DNA of 5,215 bases from Desulfobacterales bacterium (lineage in GTDB: Bacteria; Desulfobacterota; Desulfobulbia; Desulfobulbales; Desulfocapsaceae). A program made the position numbers and the translations under genes. The notes under the pieces were generated by a model that did no database searches, was not told the DNA's origin, and saw only the letters and a program-made list of their open reading frames with translations. Shown here piece after piece: positions 1 to 5,215 of this stretch. Every line of letters starts with the position of its first letter. Position 1 is the first letter of the stretch. The DNA is taken from the NCBI GenBank assembly GCA_013042695.1, contig JABDPQ010000031.1:1-5215 (forward strand). Reading direction: 5' to 3'.

Positions 1-2
1 AG

Positions 3-593
3 CTTAAGCTGACTGAGGAGAATGATCTGAAAGAGGAACTGGGAATCATTGATGAGGAAATTGCCAGAATATCAGCAATGATTGATCAGATGGATATGTT
101 TTCCCAGGCTGCTTTTACACTATCAGAGTTAATCGATGTCAATAAAGTCATTGATGATATTGTACAGCTTACTAAATCGTCTCTCTTTGATGGCACAGGA
201 ACGGACATCTCTTTTAATCCAGACGATTCTCTTCCCAGAATCATGACTTCGCGGGATGCCATCAAACAGATCATGATAAATTTGTTGAAAAATGCCTCAG
301 AGGCAATGGAGGAGGGCGGCAGAGTCAAAATCCAAACGAGAGTTGCCGCACGTAAAAAGAGAGGTGAGCCCAATGGAATTGAGATCGTTGTTTCAGACTC
401 CGGACCAGGGCTACCCGATTCAATCAAAGCTAATCTCTTTAAGCCTTTTGTAACAACGAAAAAAGACGGACATTCAGGCCTCGGCCTGTCTATTGTCTAT
501 AAGGCCGTCAATGAACTTGGCGGAGCCGTTTCATGTTCAAGCAAACAGGGGGAAGGAACGAGTTTTGTCATCTTCTTCCCTCAAGAGAAGTAG
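3..593 (+). CDS. Sensor histidine kinase, C-terminal part (5' end outside window)
   Basis: The frame is open from the first bases of the window, so this is the last 196 residues of a longer protein. Residues 1-35 of the fragment are a charged amphipathic helix typical of the second DHp helix of a histidine kinase. The phosphoacceptor His and any sensor domain lie upstream and cannot be seen. Residues about 80-195 are a complete HATPase_c domain: N-box with K96-N97 in LLKNASEAM, G1 box DSGPG (D132), F-box F146-K-P-F149, and G2 box GHSGLGLS (156-163). The catalytic ATP-binding half therefore looks intact. The gene ends in tandem stops (TAG then TAA, 591-596), and a hybrid kinase starts 25 bases on, probably in the same operon. 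No receiver domain is attached at the C-terminus, so its target must be separate; the N-terminal receiver of the next gene is a plausible one (inference). The class is certain; the signal sensed is unknown. Confidence 0.92.
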   Translation, partial: LKLTEENDLKEELGIIDEEIARISAMIDQMDMFSQAAFTLSELIDVNKVIDDIVQLTKSSLFDGTGTDISFNPDDSLPRIMTSRDAIKQIMINLLKNASEAMEEGGRVKIQTRVAARKKRGEPNGIEIVVSDSGPGLPDSIKANLFKPFVTTKKDGHSGLGLSIVYKAVNELGGAVSCSSKQGEGTSFVIFFPQEK

Positions 594-618
594 TAAACCG
601 AGCTGGCAGATAAAGAAA

Positions 619-2535
619 ATGAGCCTTATGCCGAACATCCTTCTGGTTGACGACGAAGAACGGTTTATTAACAGCCTTGAAAGTATACTCAAGTACTATC
701 AGTACAATTGCACAAAAGCGCTGAGCGGCAATGAGGCAATTCAGCTTCTGCAACAAAAACAATTTGACCTGGCGTTGCTTGATGTTGGGCTCCCTGATAT
801 ATCTGGCTGCGATATAGCAGAATTTATTAAGAATTCCTGCCAGAATACAACCGCTATTATGCTTACAGGAATCAGCACTGTCGAGACAGCGGTGAAGGCA
901 ATGAAACAGGGTGCGTACGATTTTTTGAGTAAACCGATTAATCACGAAACGCTACTTAAAACCATAGATAAAGGACTCCAGCATAATAAGCTGATCAGAG
1001 AACTGCGGGGAAGTGAGATTCGCTTTCAGACACTCTCTGAAGCTGCATGGGAAGGAATCGTTATTCATGAAAAAGGTCGGCTTATTGAGGCCAACCATCA
1101 ATTTTTCCGAATGTTCGGATACACCAAAGAAGAATTGCAGTATGGACTGTTCATCGAGTCAATTCTGCCCACTGCTTCATTACACGTGATTAAGCAGAAT
1201 ATTGATAACGATATTTTCGGTAGTTACCAGATTGCCGGAGTGAGAAAGGATGGTACCGAATTCCCCATAGAGACCAATTCCCGAGCGCTGCAATATATGG
1301 GACGACCGGCCCGCGTTTGTGCAATCAGGGATCTTTCTGAGCGGATCAGAGCAGAAGAGGAAAAGCTCTCCCTGCAAAAAAAGCTGGCAAAAGCCAACAA
1401 ACTTAAAGCATTAGGTTTGATGGCCGGGTCTGTAGCGCATGACTTGAACAATATCTTATCAGGTATTGTCAGTTATCCGGAGTTGCTGCTTACCCAAATG
1501 GATGAGCAAGAAAAGTATTATCCGGAAATCAAAAAGATACAGGAAACGGGAAAAAGGGCAGCCGCCGTTGTTGCTGACTTAGTGGCACTGGCACGGGGAG
1601 GATTGCCGCCAACCACCGTAGAAAATATTAATGATATCATTCTGAGTCATTTAAGCTCAATTGAACACGGCGAGCGACTGGCCAGCTACCCAAACGTCGT
1701 AATCAAGACAAATCTCCAGAAAAACCTGCACAATACCTACTGTTCACCTCAACATATTCATAAAATACTGCTCAACTTGATTGGAAATGCCCTTGAGGCT
1801 GTAAAGGACAGCGGGGTAATACGCATTTCCACGCGAAATAGCAAATTCATCAATCCTCTCTCAGATGGATACAGGTCATTAGGTGCTGGAAACTATATTA
1901 AATTATGCATATCTGACAACGGTATGGGAATTTGCCAAAACGATATGGATCACATTTTTGACCCCTTTTATACCACCAAAATGATGGGAAAGAGTGGTAC
2001 CGGCCTTGGGCTGTCAATAGTTTGGAATACTGTTCAGGAGCATAATGGCTGGATAGAGGTCAAAGACAACAAGCCGGGAGCGATCTTTGAGATCTACTTG
2101 CCTGCTACAAAAGACAGTCGGGCAGGCTCTGCCCAAGATATTGCCCGGAAGCGTTCATTGCAGGGAAGTGGGGAAACGATTCTGCTCATTGATGATCAAC
2201 CGGAGCAGAATGAGACCATGGAGAAGCTGCTTAGTAAGTTGGGTTATAAAACCCACTCAGTAACGAGTGGTGAGGAGGGAATTACCTTCCTTGAGACACA
2301 GGGAGTCGACTTAGTTCTTTTGGATATGATGATGGGTGAGGGCTTGAGCGGACGTGAAACCTACGAAAGAATTCTCGAGGTACGACCGGGGCAAAAAGCT
2401 ATCATTATCAGTGGTTATTCACGAAATGAAGATGTTTTGCAAGCCAGAGCGCTGGGTATATCAGATTTTCTCGAAAAACCAGTGACTCTGCCGAAAATCA
2501 GCCAGGCTATCAAACAGTCACTGAGCAGAAGCTAA
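619..2535 (+). CDS. Hybrid sensor histidine kinase, REC-PAS-HisKA-HATPase-REC
   Basis: A 638-residue, probably cytoplasmic, phosphorelay protein; no membrane segment is visible. Receiver 1 (about 5-122) has acidic pair D11/D12, phosphoacceptor D55, T83 and K105-P106. A PAS domain follows (about 133-243), with a KDGTEFP segment typical of PAS cores, then a short charged linker. HisKA (about 260-330) carries the H-box AGSVAHDLNN with phosphoacceptor H274; D275-L-N-N278 fits the DxxN motif linked to phosphatase activity in this family, so the protein may be bifunctional. HATPase_c has N-box LLNLIGNALEA (N390), G1 DNGMG (D433), F-box FDPF (447-450) and G2 GTGLGLS (460-466). Receiver 2 (about 519-636) has D525/D526, D569, S598 and K620-P621. 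All key residues are present. The frame stays open back to an ATG at 493, but that extension overlaps the preceding kinase and adds no domain. ATG 619, or ATG 628 just before the first beta strand, is preferred; neither has a strong Shine-Dalgarno, so the start is uncertain by three codons. PilZ gene follows after 35 bases. Confidence 0.93.
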   Translation: MSLMPNILLVDDEERFINSLESILKYYQYNCTKALSGNEAIQLLQQKQFDLALLDVGLPDISGCDIAEFIKNSCQNTTAIMLTGISTVETAVKAMKQGAYDFLSKPINHETLLKTIDKGLQHNKLIRELRGSEIRFQTLSEAAWEGIVIHEKGRLIEANHQFFRMFGYTKEELQYGLFIESILPTASLHVIKQNIDNDIFGSYQIAGVRKDGTEFPIETNSRALQYMGRPARVCAIRDLSERIRAEEEKLSLQKKLAKANKLKALGLMAGSVAHDLNNILSGIVSYPELLLTQMDEQEKYYPEIKKIQETGKRAAAVVADLVALARGGLPPTTVENINDIILSHLSSIEHGERLASYPNVVIKTNLQKNLHNTYCSPQHIHKILLNLIGNALEAVKDSGVIRISTRNSKFINPLSDGYRSLGAGNYIKLCISDNGMGICQNDMDHIFDPFYTTKMMGKSGTGLGLSIVWNTVQEHNGWIEVKDNKPGAIFEIYLPATKDSRAGSAQDIARKRSLQGSGETILLIDDQPEQNETMEKLLSKLGYKTHSVTSGEEGITFLETQGVDLVLLDMMMGEGLSGRETYERILEVRPGQKAIIISGYSRNEDVLQARALGISDFLEKPVTLPKISQAIKQSLSRS

Positions 2536-2570
2536 ACCAAATCTGATCTCATACGGGCAGGCACACAAAC

Positions 2571-2900
2571 GTGGACAGGGATAGAAGACGATTTACCCGC
2601 ATTTCTTTGAATGTTCCAACGATACTTTCAGTATACCGTGTCGAGGCTTATCATACAGGAAGGATCGCCAATATTAGTGCAGGAGGATGCTTTTTGCCTA
2701 TCGATGAAGAGCTACCTGTGGGGGAAGAGTGTGAGGTAACAATCATGACTGGAGAAGGACTCGAGACTGAAAAAGTAACCGTTTCTGGCAAAATTGTCAG
2801 GAGCGATAAAGAAGGGGCGGGGGTCATGTTTACCGATAGTTCCTCCGATAACGGTCTTCAGTTGAAAAGGATTGTTGCTCAATACGAAGACAATCCGTAG
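2571..2900 (+). CDS. Single-domain PilZ protein, predicted c-di-GMP receptor
   Basis: A 109-residue protein consisting almost entirely of one PilZ domain. Both c-di-GMP-binding signatures are present: the RxxxR motif at R6-R7-F8-T9-R10 near the N-terminus, and the (D/N)xSxxG motif as N34-I-S36-A-G38-G39. The alternating hydrophobic pattern after this fits the PilZ beta-barrel (GKIVRSD, GAGVMF). No other domain, signal peptide or membrane segment is seen. The start is GTG: an in-frame TGA at 2544 rules out a longer form, no ATG lies between, and GGGCAGG (2555-2561) sits about nine bases upstream as a possible ribosome site. It lies 35 bases behind the hybrid kinase with no terminator-like hairpin between, so co-transcription is likely. 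PilZ proteins of this size usually act by binding a partner after c-di-GMP binding; the partner (motility, exopolysaccharide or another output) cannot be read from this window. Confidence 0.9.
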   Translation: MDRDRRRFTRISLNVPTILSVYRVEAYHTGRIANISAGGCFLPIDEELPVGEECEVTIMTGEGLETEKVTVSGKIVRSDKEGAGVMFTDSSSDNGLQLKRIVAQYEDNP

Positions 2901-2941
2901 ATCAAATGCAAATGTTCATTTTGTCCAGCCCTGTGCCTCTT

Positions 2942-3033
2942 TTGGGTACGTCTGGCTGTTTATTGATTCCTCATTGGTGCGATTCTACGAAGATGCCATG
3001 GATTGACGATGAGCAATAACGAGACGTACCCGA
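2942..3033 (+). repeat. Nested inverted repeat able to form a long hairpin
   Basis: The outer arms GGGTACGTCT (2944-2953) and AGACGTACCC (3022-3031) are perfect 10-base reverse complements, extended by a T-G and a T-A pair to 2942/3033. Nested inside are TTATTG (2960-2965) with CAATAA (3014-3019), then CTCATTG (2970-2976) with CGATGAG (3007-3013), the latter with one T-G pair. The pairs are collinear, giving about 25 base pairs with a four-base bulge and an internal loop. Both wobble positions would be mismatches on the opposite strand, which mildly favours a + strand RNA. It begins about 40 bases after the PilZ stop and has no T-run behind it, so it is not a classical intrinsic terminator. 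It could be a 3' UTR element, a small RNA, or a miniature-element remnant. The pairing is seen directly; function is unknown. Confidence 0.6.
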
Positions 3034-3060
3034 TCATCTTTGAGACGATCTCCAAAAAGA

Positions 3061-3072
3061 GTATTTAAATAC
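3061..3072. repeat. 12-bp perfect palindrome GTATTTAAATAC
   Basis: A perfectly self-complementary AT-rich dodecamer about 100 bases upstream of the candidate promoters. Its symmetry suits a dimeric DNA-binding protein, but no known operator consensus is recognised. In AT-rich spacer DNA it could be chance. Confidence 0.4.
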
Positions 3073-3129
3073 ATATTCAAGTGCCCTACGAATGACAGGA
3101 AAGCGCACTTCTAATACTTTTTGTGAAAT

Positions 3130-3148
3130 GGCGTTTTCAGGCGTTTTC
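3130..3148 (+). repeat. Phased direct repeat GGCGTTTTC x2
   Basis: GGCGTTTTC occurs at 3130-3138 and again at 3140-3148, separated by a single base, giving a 10-bp period close to one helical turn. It lies just upstream of the candidate promoters, where an activator could bind the same DNA face twice. No named regulator consensus is recognised. Confidence 0.4.
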
Positions 3149-3157
3149 CCGTCTTTG

Positions 3158-3174
3158 CCGGCACAAGGTTTGCC
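3158..3174 (+). promoter_or_regulatory. Sigma-54-like -24/-12 promoter element
   Basis: CCGGCACAAGGTTTGCC matches the sigma-54 consensus closely. GG (3160-3161) and GC (3172-3173) are separated by exactly ten bases, with GGCAC on the -24 side and TTGC on the -12 side. It departs from consensus at the T before GG, the G after GGCAC and the last base. A transcript would start near 3185, leaving a leader of about 85 bases before the SPFH gene. No enhancer-binding activator is encoded in the window, so this is a pattern match only. Confidence 0.4.
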
Positions 3175-3198
3175 GTTTACGTGTGACAACCTTATAAT
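3170..3198 (+). promoter_or_regulatory. Sigma-70-like promoter for the SPFH-AAA operon
   Basis: A -35 hexamer TTGCCG (3170-3175) and a perfect -10 TATAAT (3193-3198) are separated by the ideal 17 bases. The predicted start is near 3205, about 65 bases before the SPFH start codon. The -35 box overlaps the -12 part of the sigma-54-like element. AACCT (3188-3192) and AGGTT (3209-3213) form a short inverted repeat around the -10 box and could be a repressor site, though it is only five bases per arm. Confidence 0.6.
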
Positions 3199-3269
3199 TT
3201 AATTGTTTAGGTTTTTTGGCAGCTTGTAGTTTAGTATGATCAGTTCATTTATTTGAGGCAGGAGTAACT

Positions 3270-4223
3270 ATGGCAGAAAGACAGGTATCAAAAATATTCC
3301 AGCGGGCGTTTGTCTATCGTTTGGGCCGTTTTGTAATATTATTTGTTCTCATTGCAGCTGCAGCTTACAGCATCATTGCAGCTGTTTATGCCACCAAAAC
3401 CATTTTTAAAGTGAAAATGAATTATGCCATGGTTCTTGAAAAATTAGGCGGCAAGCGTCAAGCGGTCACTGAGGTAGGCTGGCATGCTCGGCTGCCGCTT
3501 TTTACCAAAATAGAGCAAGAAGTTGCCTTGATGAATCAGAAATTGTATCTCGGCGGCAGTATCGAACCGATGAGAATAATCTCAAAAGAGAATGTTGCAT
3601 TATGGACATCCGCTCTGCTTACCTATCGTATCAGGGACCTCAAAACCTGGGCAATTGAAAACCTGCAGCCGCTGGAGCTGTTACAAGGCGACTACGATGG
3701 CATCGTCAGGGACCTGATGCAGGCAGAACCTGTGGATCAACTCATTAGCGATCGCCAGCAGATAAAGGAGAAGATCTTCTCTGCCCTTAAATCCCGCCCC
3801 ATTAATGAAGGTGGTCCAACCCTTGAAGAAAAATATGGTATCGAGATTATCAGTTTTGTACTCAAGGAGACTCGCTTCGGAGAAAAACTGGTTGAAGCTT
3901 CAGAGGAAAAAAAGAGACGGCAATTGATTGCCGAGGCTGAAAATTACGCCGCTGATCAGGAAGCAAGTAGAATAAAAAAACTCTATGCAGCGTACCTGGA
4001 TAGCATCAGTATGCTGCAAAGCAAAATAGGTAAGCCAGATGGTTCCACCGACACGGCCCTATTGCAGTTTCTCGTGCAGCAAAAATGGGCTTCTGCCTAT
4101 GAGAAAAATCAGACCGGACAAAATACCGTTGTGATACAGAATACCGAAAAGGTGCCGCCAATTACTCTTGCCGCCCCTGCTCAGCCAGTGAGTCCGCCAG
4201 TTCCTGAACAGGCGCAGAGATAG
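3270..4223 (+). CDS. SPFH/Band-7 membrane protein, HflC-like
   Basis: A 317-residue member of the SPFH (stomatin-prohibitin-flotillin-HflK/C) superfamily, which form large membrane-anchored ring or cage assemblies that often control membrane proteases. Order: a basic N-terminus (K8, R12, R17, R20), one transmembrane helix at about 20-41, then the Band-7 fold (about 48-205) with the family pattern LEKLGGKRQAVTEVGWHARLP (55-75, seen as a G-K-R then V-G-W-H-x-R-L-P run) leading into an EQEVALMNQ strand. Residues 205-245 form a charged helix (ASEEKKRRQLIAEAEN) matching the SPFH coiled-coil. The tail, about 293-317, is rich in Pro, Ala and Gln and probably disordered. Length is close to E. coli HflC (about 330). 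The ATG start is well supported by GGAG (3261-3264) five bases upstream. Membrane topology is unclear because both flanks of the helix are basic. The AAA+ gene follows after 16 bases, so the two products probably work together. Not assigned to hflC because no hflK partner is adjacent. Confidence 0.85.
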   Translation: MAERQVSKIFQRAFVYRLGRFVILFVLIAAAAYSIIAAVYATKTIFKVKMNYAMVLEKLGGKRQAVTEVGWHARLPLFTKIEQEVALMNQKLYLGGSIEPMRIISKENVALWTSALLTYRIRDLKTWAIENLQPLELLQGDYDGIVRDLMQAEPVDQLISDRQQIKEKIFSALKSRPINEGGPTLEEKYGIEIISFVLKETRFGEKLVEASEEKKRRQLIAEAENYAADQEASRIKKLYAAYLDSISMLQSKIGKPDGSTDTALLQFLVQQKWASAYEKNQTGQNTVVIQNTEKVPPITLAAPAQPVSPPVPEQAQR

Positions 4224-4239
4224 AGGGGGCAATACAAGG

Positions 4240-5215
4240 ATGTCGCGACGACTGACAAAAAAAATCCGTTATATTCGTCTTACGGAAAAGCGTATAGCTG
4301 AAATCGACGAGCTTGTAGCGTCTTGGTCTTTTGAAACAAAAGAGTTTATGCGTGCCCGGTTGAACCAATATAATCCTCACCCCGGGTATTTCGGAAGGAT
4401 TACCGCATTTAGCCGATGGTTTTTATTTTCTAACAGAAAGCGTGATCTGCAAATCCTGAAAAACCCACAGATACTTACTGACTGGCAAAAACGATTTGAA
4501 ATCTCTGGCCAAACTGTTCCCCGGAAAGCCTGGAACAATATACTGGAAAAGGAGCTGAACGCCAAAGATCATGCCTACCTGCTGGCATTATTGGACCATG
4601 AACTTTCAGATGTGCACCTTCCCGAAGAGCTCGCACAGTTGTTTGAGAAGATATATCGGGCCCATATTCGCAAAGAATATACCAGTGATCCAGAGGTGCC
4701 GCAGGCGCCCATTATTTTATTTATCGGGACGAGCGGCAGCGGTAAAACGGCGACGGCAACCAGATCAATAGAACAAGTTTTTTTTGCCAATGAAGCTCGT
4801 CCTGAAGTTGACCTGGCCCAAAAAAAGACCAGCGTGATGTCGAACGCTCCATTCTGGCAGAGTTTGGATGAGGTTGAACCAGCACTTGCCAACGATATCG
4901 AACACAGGAAAAAATTACGCAAATATAAGACACTATCAAGAATCCCGTTAGTAAGTTTGCTGTTCAAACGCCAGATAAGCCGAAATCTCGGTGATCTGGA
5001 AGAGCAAAGCCTCGTTGTCGACTTTGCCCGTATTACTCCAAACGATTTTCAGACTGCCTTATCTGGTGAACCTGGTAATTACCTTCGTAAAGCTTTCGGC
5101 AGCCCCAAGGCAACCTGTATACGTCATCTCGAGGAGGCACATAGTGCTTTCGCCCGAAAAGAAAGCAGCGCAAGTGGCGGCGGCGTTGAGCGCCAGCAGG
5201 GTACGTTGGTTGATA
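4240..5215 (+). CDS. Divergent AAA+ ATPase, N-terminal 325 residues (3' end outside window)
   Basis: The frame runs off the window end. Residues 1-155 are mostly helical and charged, with no domain I recognise and no clear membrane helix; 50-63 is only a short aromatic stretch. A P-loop ATPase core starts at about 157: Walker A GTSGSGKT (163-170) after the hydrophobic strand PIILFI. Residues 262-325 resemble the classical AAA family as in FtsH: ITPNDF (265-270), the pore-loop region ending at G276, LRKAF (282-286), then the Walker B position C293-I-R-H-L-E298-E299-A-H and the downstream GGG-x-ERQQ-x-TL segment. Oddities: Walker B has Glu for the usual Asp, the FtsH pore-loop aromatic is replaced by L274, and about 129 residues separate Walker A Lys from Walker B, roughly 70 more than usual. 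ATG 4240 has GAGGGGG (4223-4229) ten bases upstream, overlapping the SPFH stop. Sensor, arginine-finger and any protease domain would lie beyond the window, so whether it is a protease, unfoldase or other remodeler is unknown. Confidence 0.85.
   Translation, partial: MSRRLTKKIRYIRLTEKRIAEIDELVASWSFETKEFMRARLNQYNPHPGYFGRITAFSRWFLFSNRKRDLQILKNPQILTDWQKRFEISGQTVPRKAWNNILEKELNAKDHAYLLALLDHELSDVHLPEELAQLFEKIYRAHIRKEYTSDPEVPQAPIILFIGTSGSGKTATATRSIEQVFFANEARPEVDLAQKKTSVMSNAPFWQSLDEVEPALANDIEHRKKLRKYKTLSRIPLVSLLFKRQISRNLGDLEEQSLVVDFARITPNDFQTALSGEPGNYLRKAFGSPKATCIRHLEEAHSAFARKESSASGGGVERQQGTLVD

Larger units (their letters stand above)
2901..3269. other. Structured intergenic region between the signalling operon and the SPFH-AAA pair
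   Basis: These 369 bases hold no convincing gene. Two short open frames of 37 codons (2906-3019) and 36 codons (3092-3202) lack ribosome sites and recognisable sequence. The region instead contains a nested inverted repeat (2942-3033), a 12-bp palindrome (3061-3072), a phased direct repeat (3130-3148) and two overlapping promoter-like elements (3158-3198). No clean intrinsic terminator for the upstream operon is seen: the best stem, AAGTGC 3079-3084 with GCACTT 3105-3110, is separated from its T-run (3118-3122) by seven bases. Confidence 0.75.

Noticed and set aside
493..618. A 42-codon N-terminal extension of the hybrid kinase starting at ATG 493.
   Set aside because: It lies mostly inside the 3' end of the preceding kinase gene in another frame, has a Ser/Lys-rich sequence without domain features, and the receiver domain begins right after ATG 619/628.
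568..945. A 125-codon minus-strand open frame opposite the hybrid kinase start.
   Set aside because: It is antisense to the complete first receiver domain, and the translation resembles no family I recognise.
2906..3019. A 37-codon open frame from ATG 2906 in the intergenic region.
   Set aside because: There is no ribosome site upstream, the length is compatible with chance, the peptide is not recognisable, and it coincides with the inverted repeat.
2942..3033. Integron attC site reading of the nested inverted repeat.
   Set aside because: The outer arms do not carry the RYYYAAC and GTTRRRY core sequences, and no integrase or cassette array is present.
3079..3122. Possible intrinsic terminator, AAGTGC/GCACTT stem followed by TTTTT.
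   Set aside because: The stem is only six pairs with a 20-base loop and seven bases separate it from the T-run, so it does not meet the usual pattern.
3092..3202. A 36-codon open frame from ATG 3092.
   Set aside because: It has no Shine-Dalgarno and runs through the promoter elements and their repeats, so coding is unlikely.
4575..4967. A 130-codon minus-strand open frame opposite the AAA+ gene.
   Set aside because: It lies fully antisense to a region encoding Walker A and conserved AAA features, and its translation shows no recognisable domain.

Overview
The window reads entirely on the + strand and holds two gene clusters separated by a 369-base intergenic stretch. Moderate base composition, an HPK4-type histidine kinase with receiver domains at both ends, a small PilZ protein and an HflC-like SPFH protein together suggest a Gram-negative bacterium, most likely a deltaproteobacterium in the broad sense (Desulfobacterota or similar). 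That placement is inferred from protein style only; there is no rRNA or other marker gene here.

Cluster 1 (3-2900) is a signalling operon. It opens with the C-terminal part of a sensor histidine kinase whose start lies outside the window. Twenty-five bases later comes a 638-residue hybrid kinase with the order REC-PAS-HisKA-HATPase-REC. After a further 35 bases comes a 109-residue PilZ protein that starts with GTG and carries both c-di-GMP-binding motifs. The tight spacing suggests co-transcription. The N-terminal receiver of the hybrid kinase is a plausible target for the upstream kinase, and the PilZ protein may add a c-di-GMP-responsive output.

The intergenic stretch (2901-3269) has no convincing gene. 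It holds a nested inverted repeat able to fold into a long hairpin, a 12-bp perfect palindrome, a 10-bp-phased direct repeat, a sigma-54-like -24/-12 element, and a sigma-70-like promoter that partly overlaps it.

Cluster 2 (3270 to the window end) is an SPFH/Band-7 membrane protein followed 16 bases later by a divergent AAA+ ATPase that runs off the edge. The ATPase has an intact Walker A, but a Walker B of E-E rather than D-E, a roughly 70-residue insertion between the two motifs, and no aromatic residue in its predicted pore loop. The pairing recalls HflK/HflC with FtsH, but the ATPase shows no FtsH-like N-terminal membrane anchor. This SPFH-AAA pair is the most promising candidate for an undescribed system in the window.
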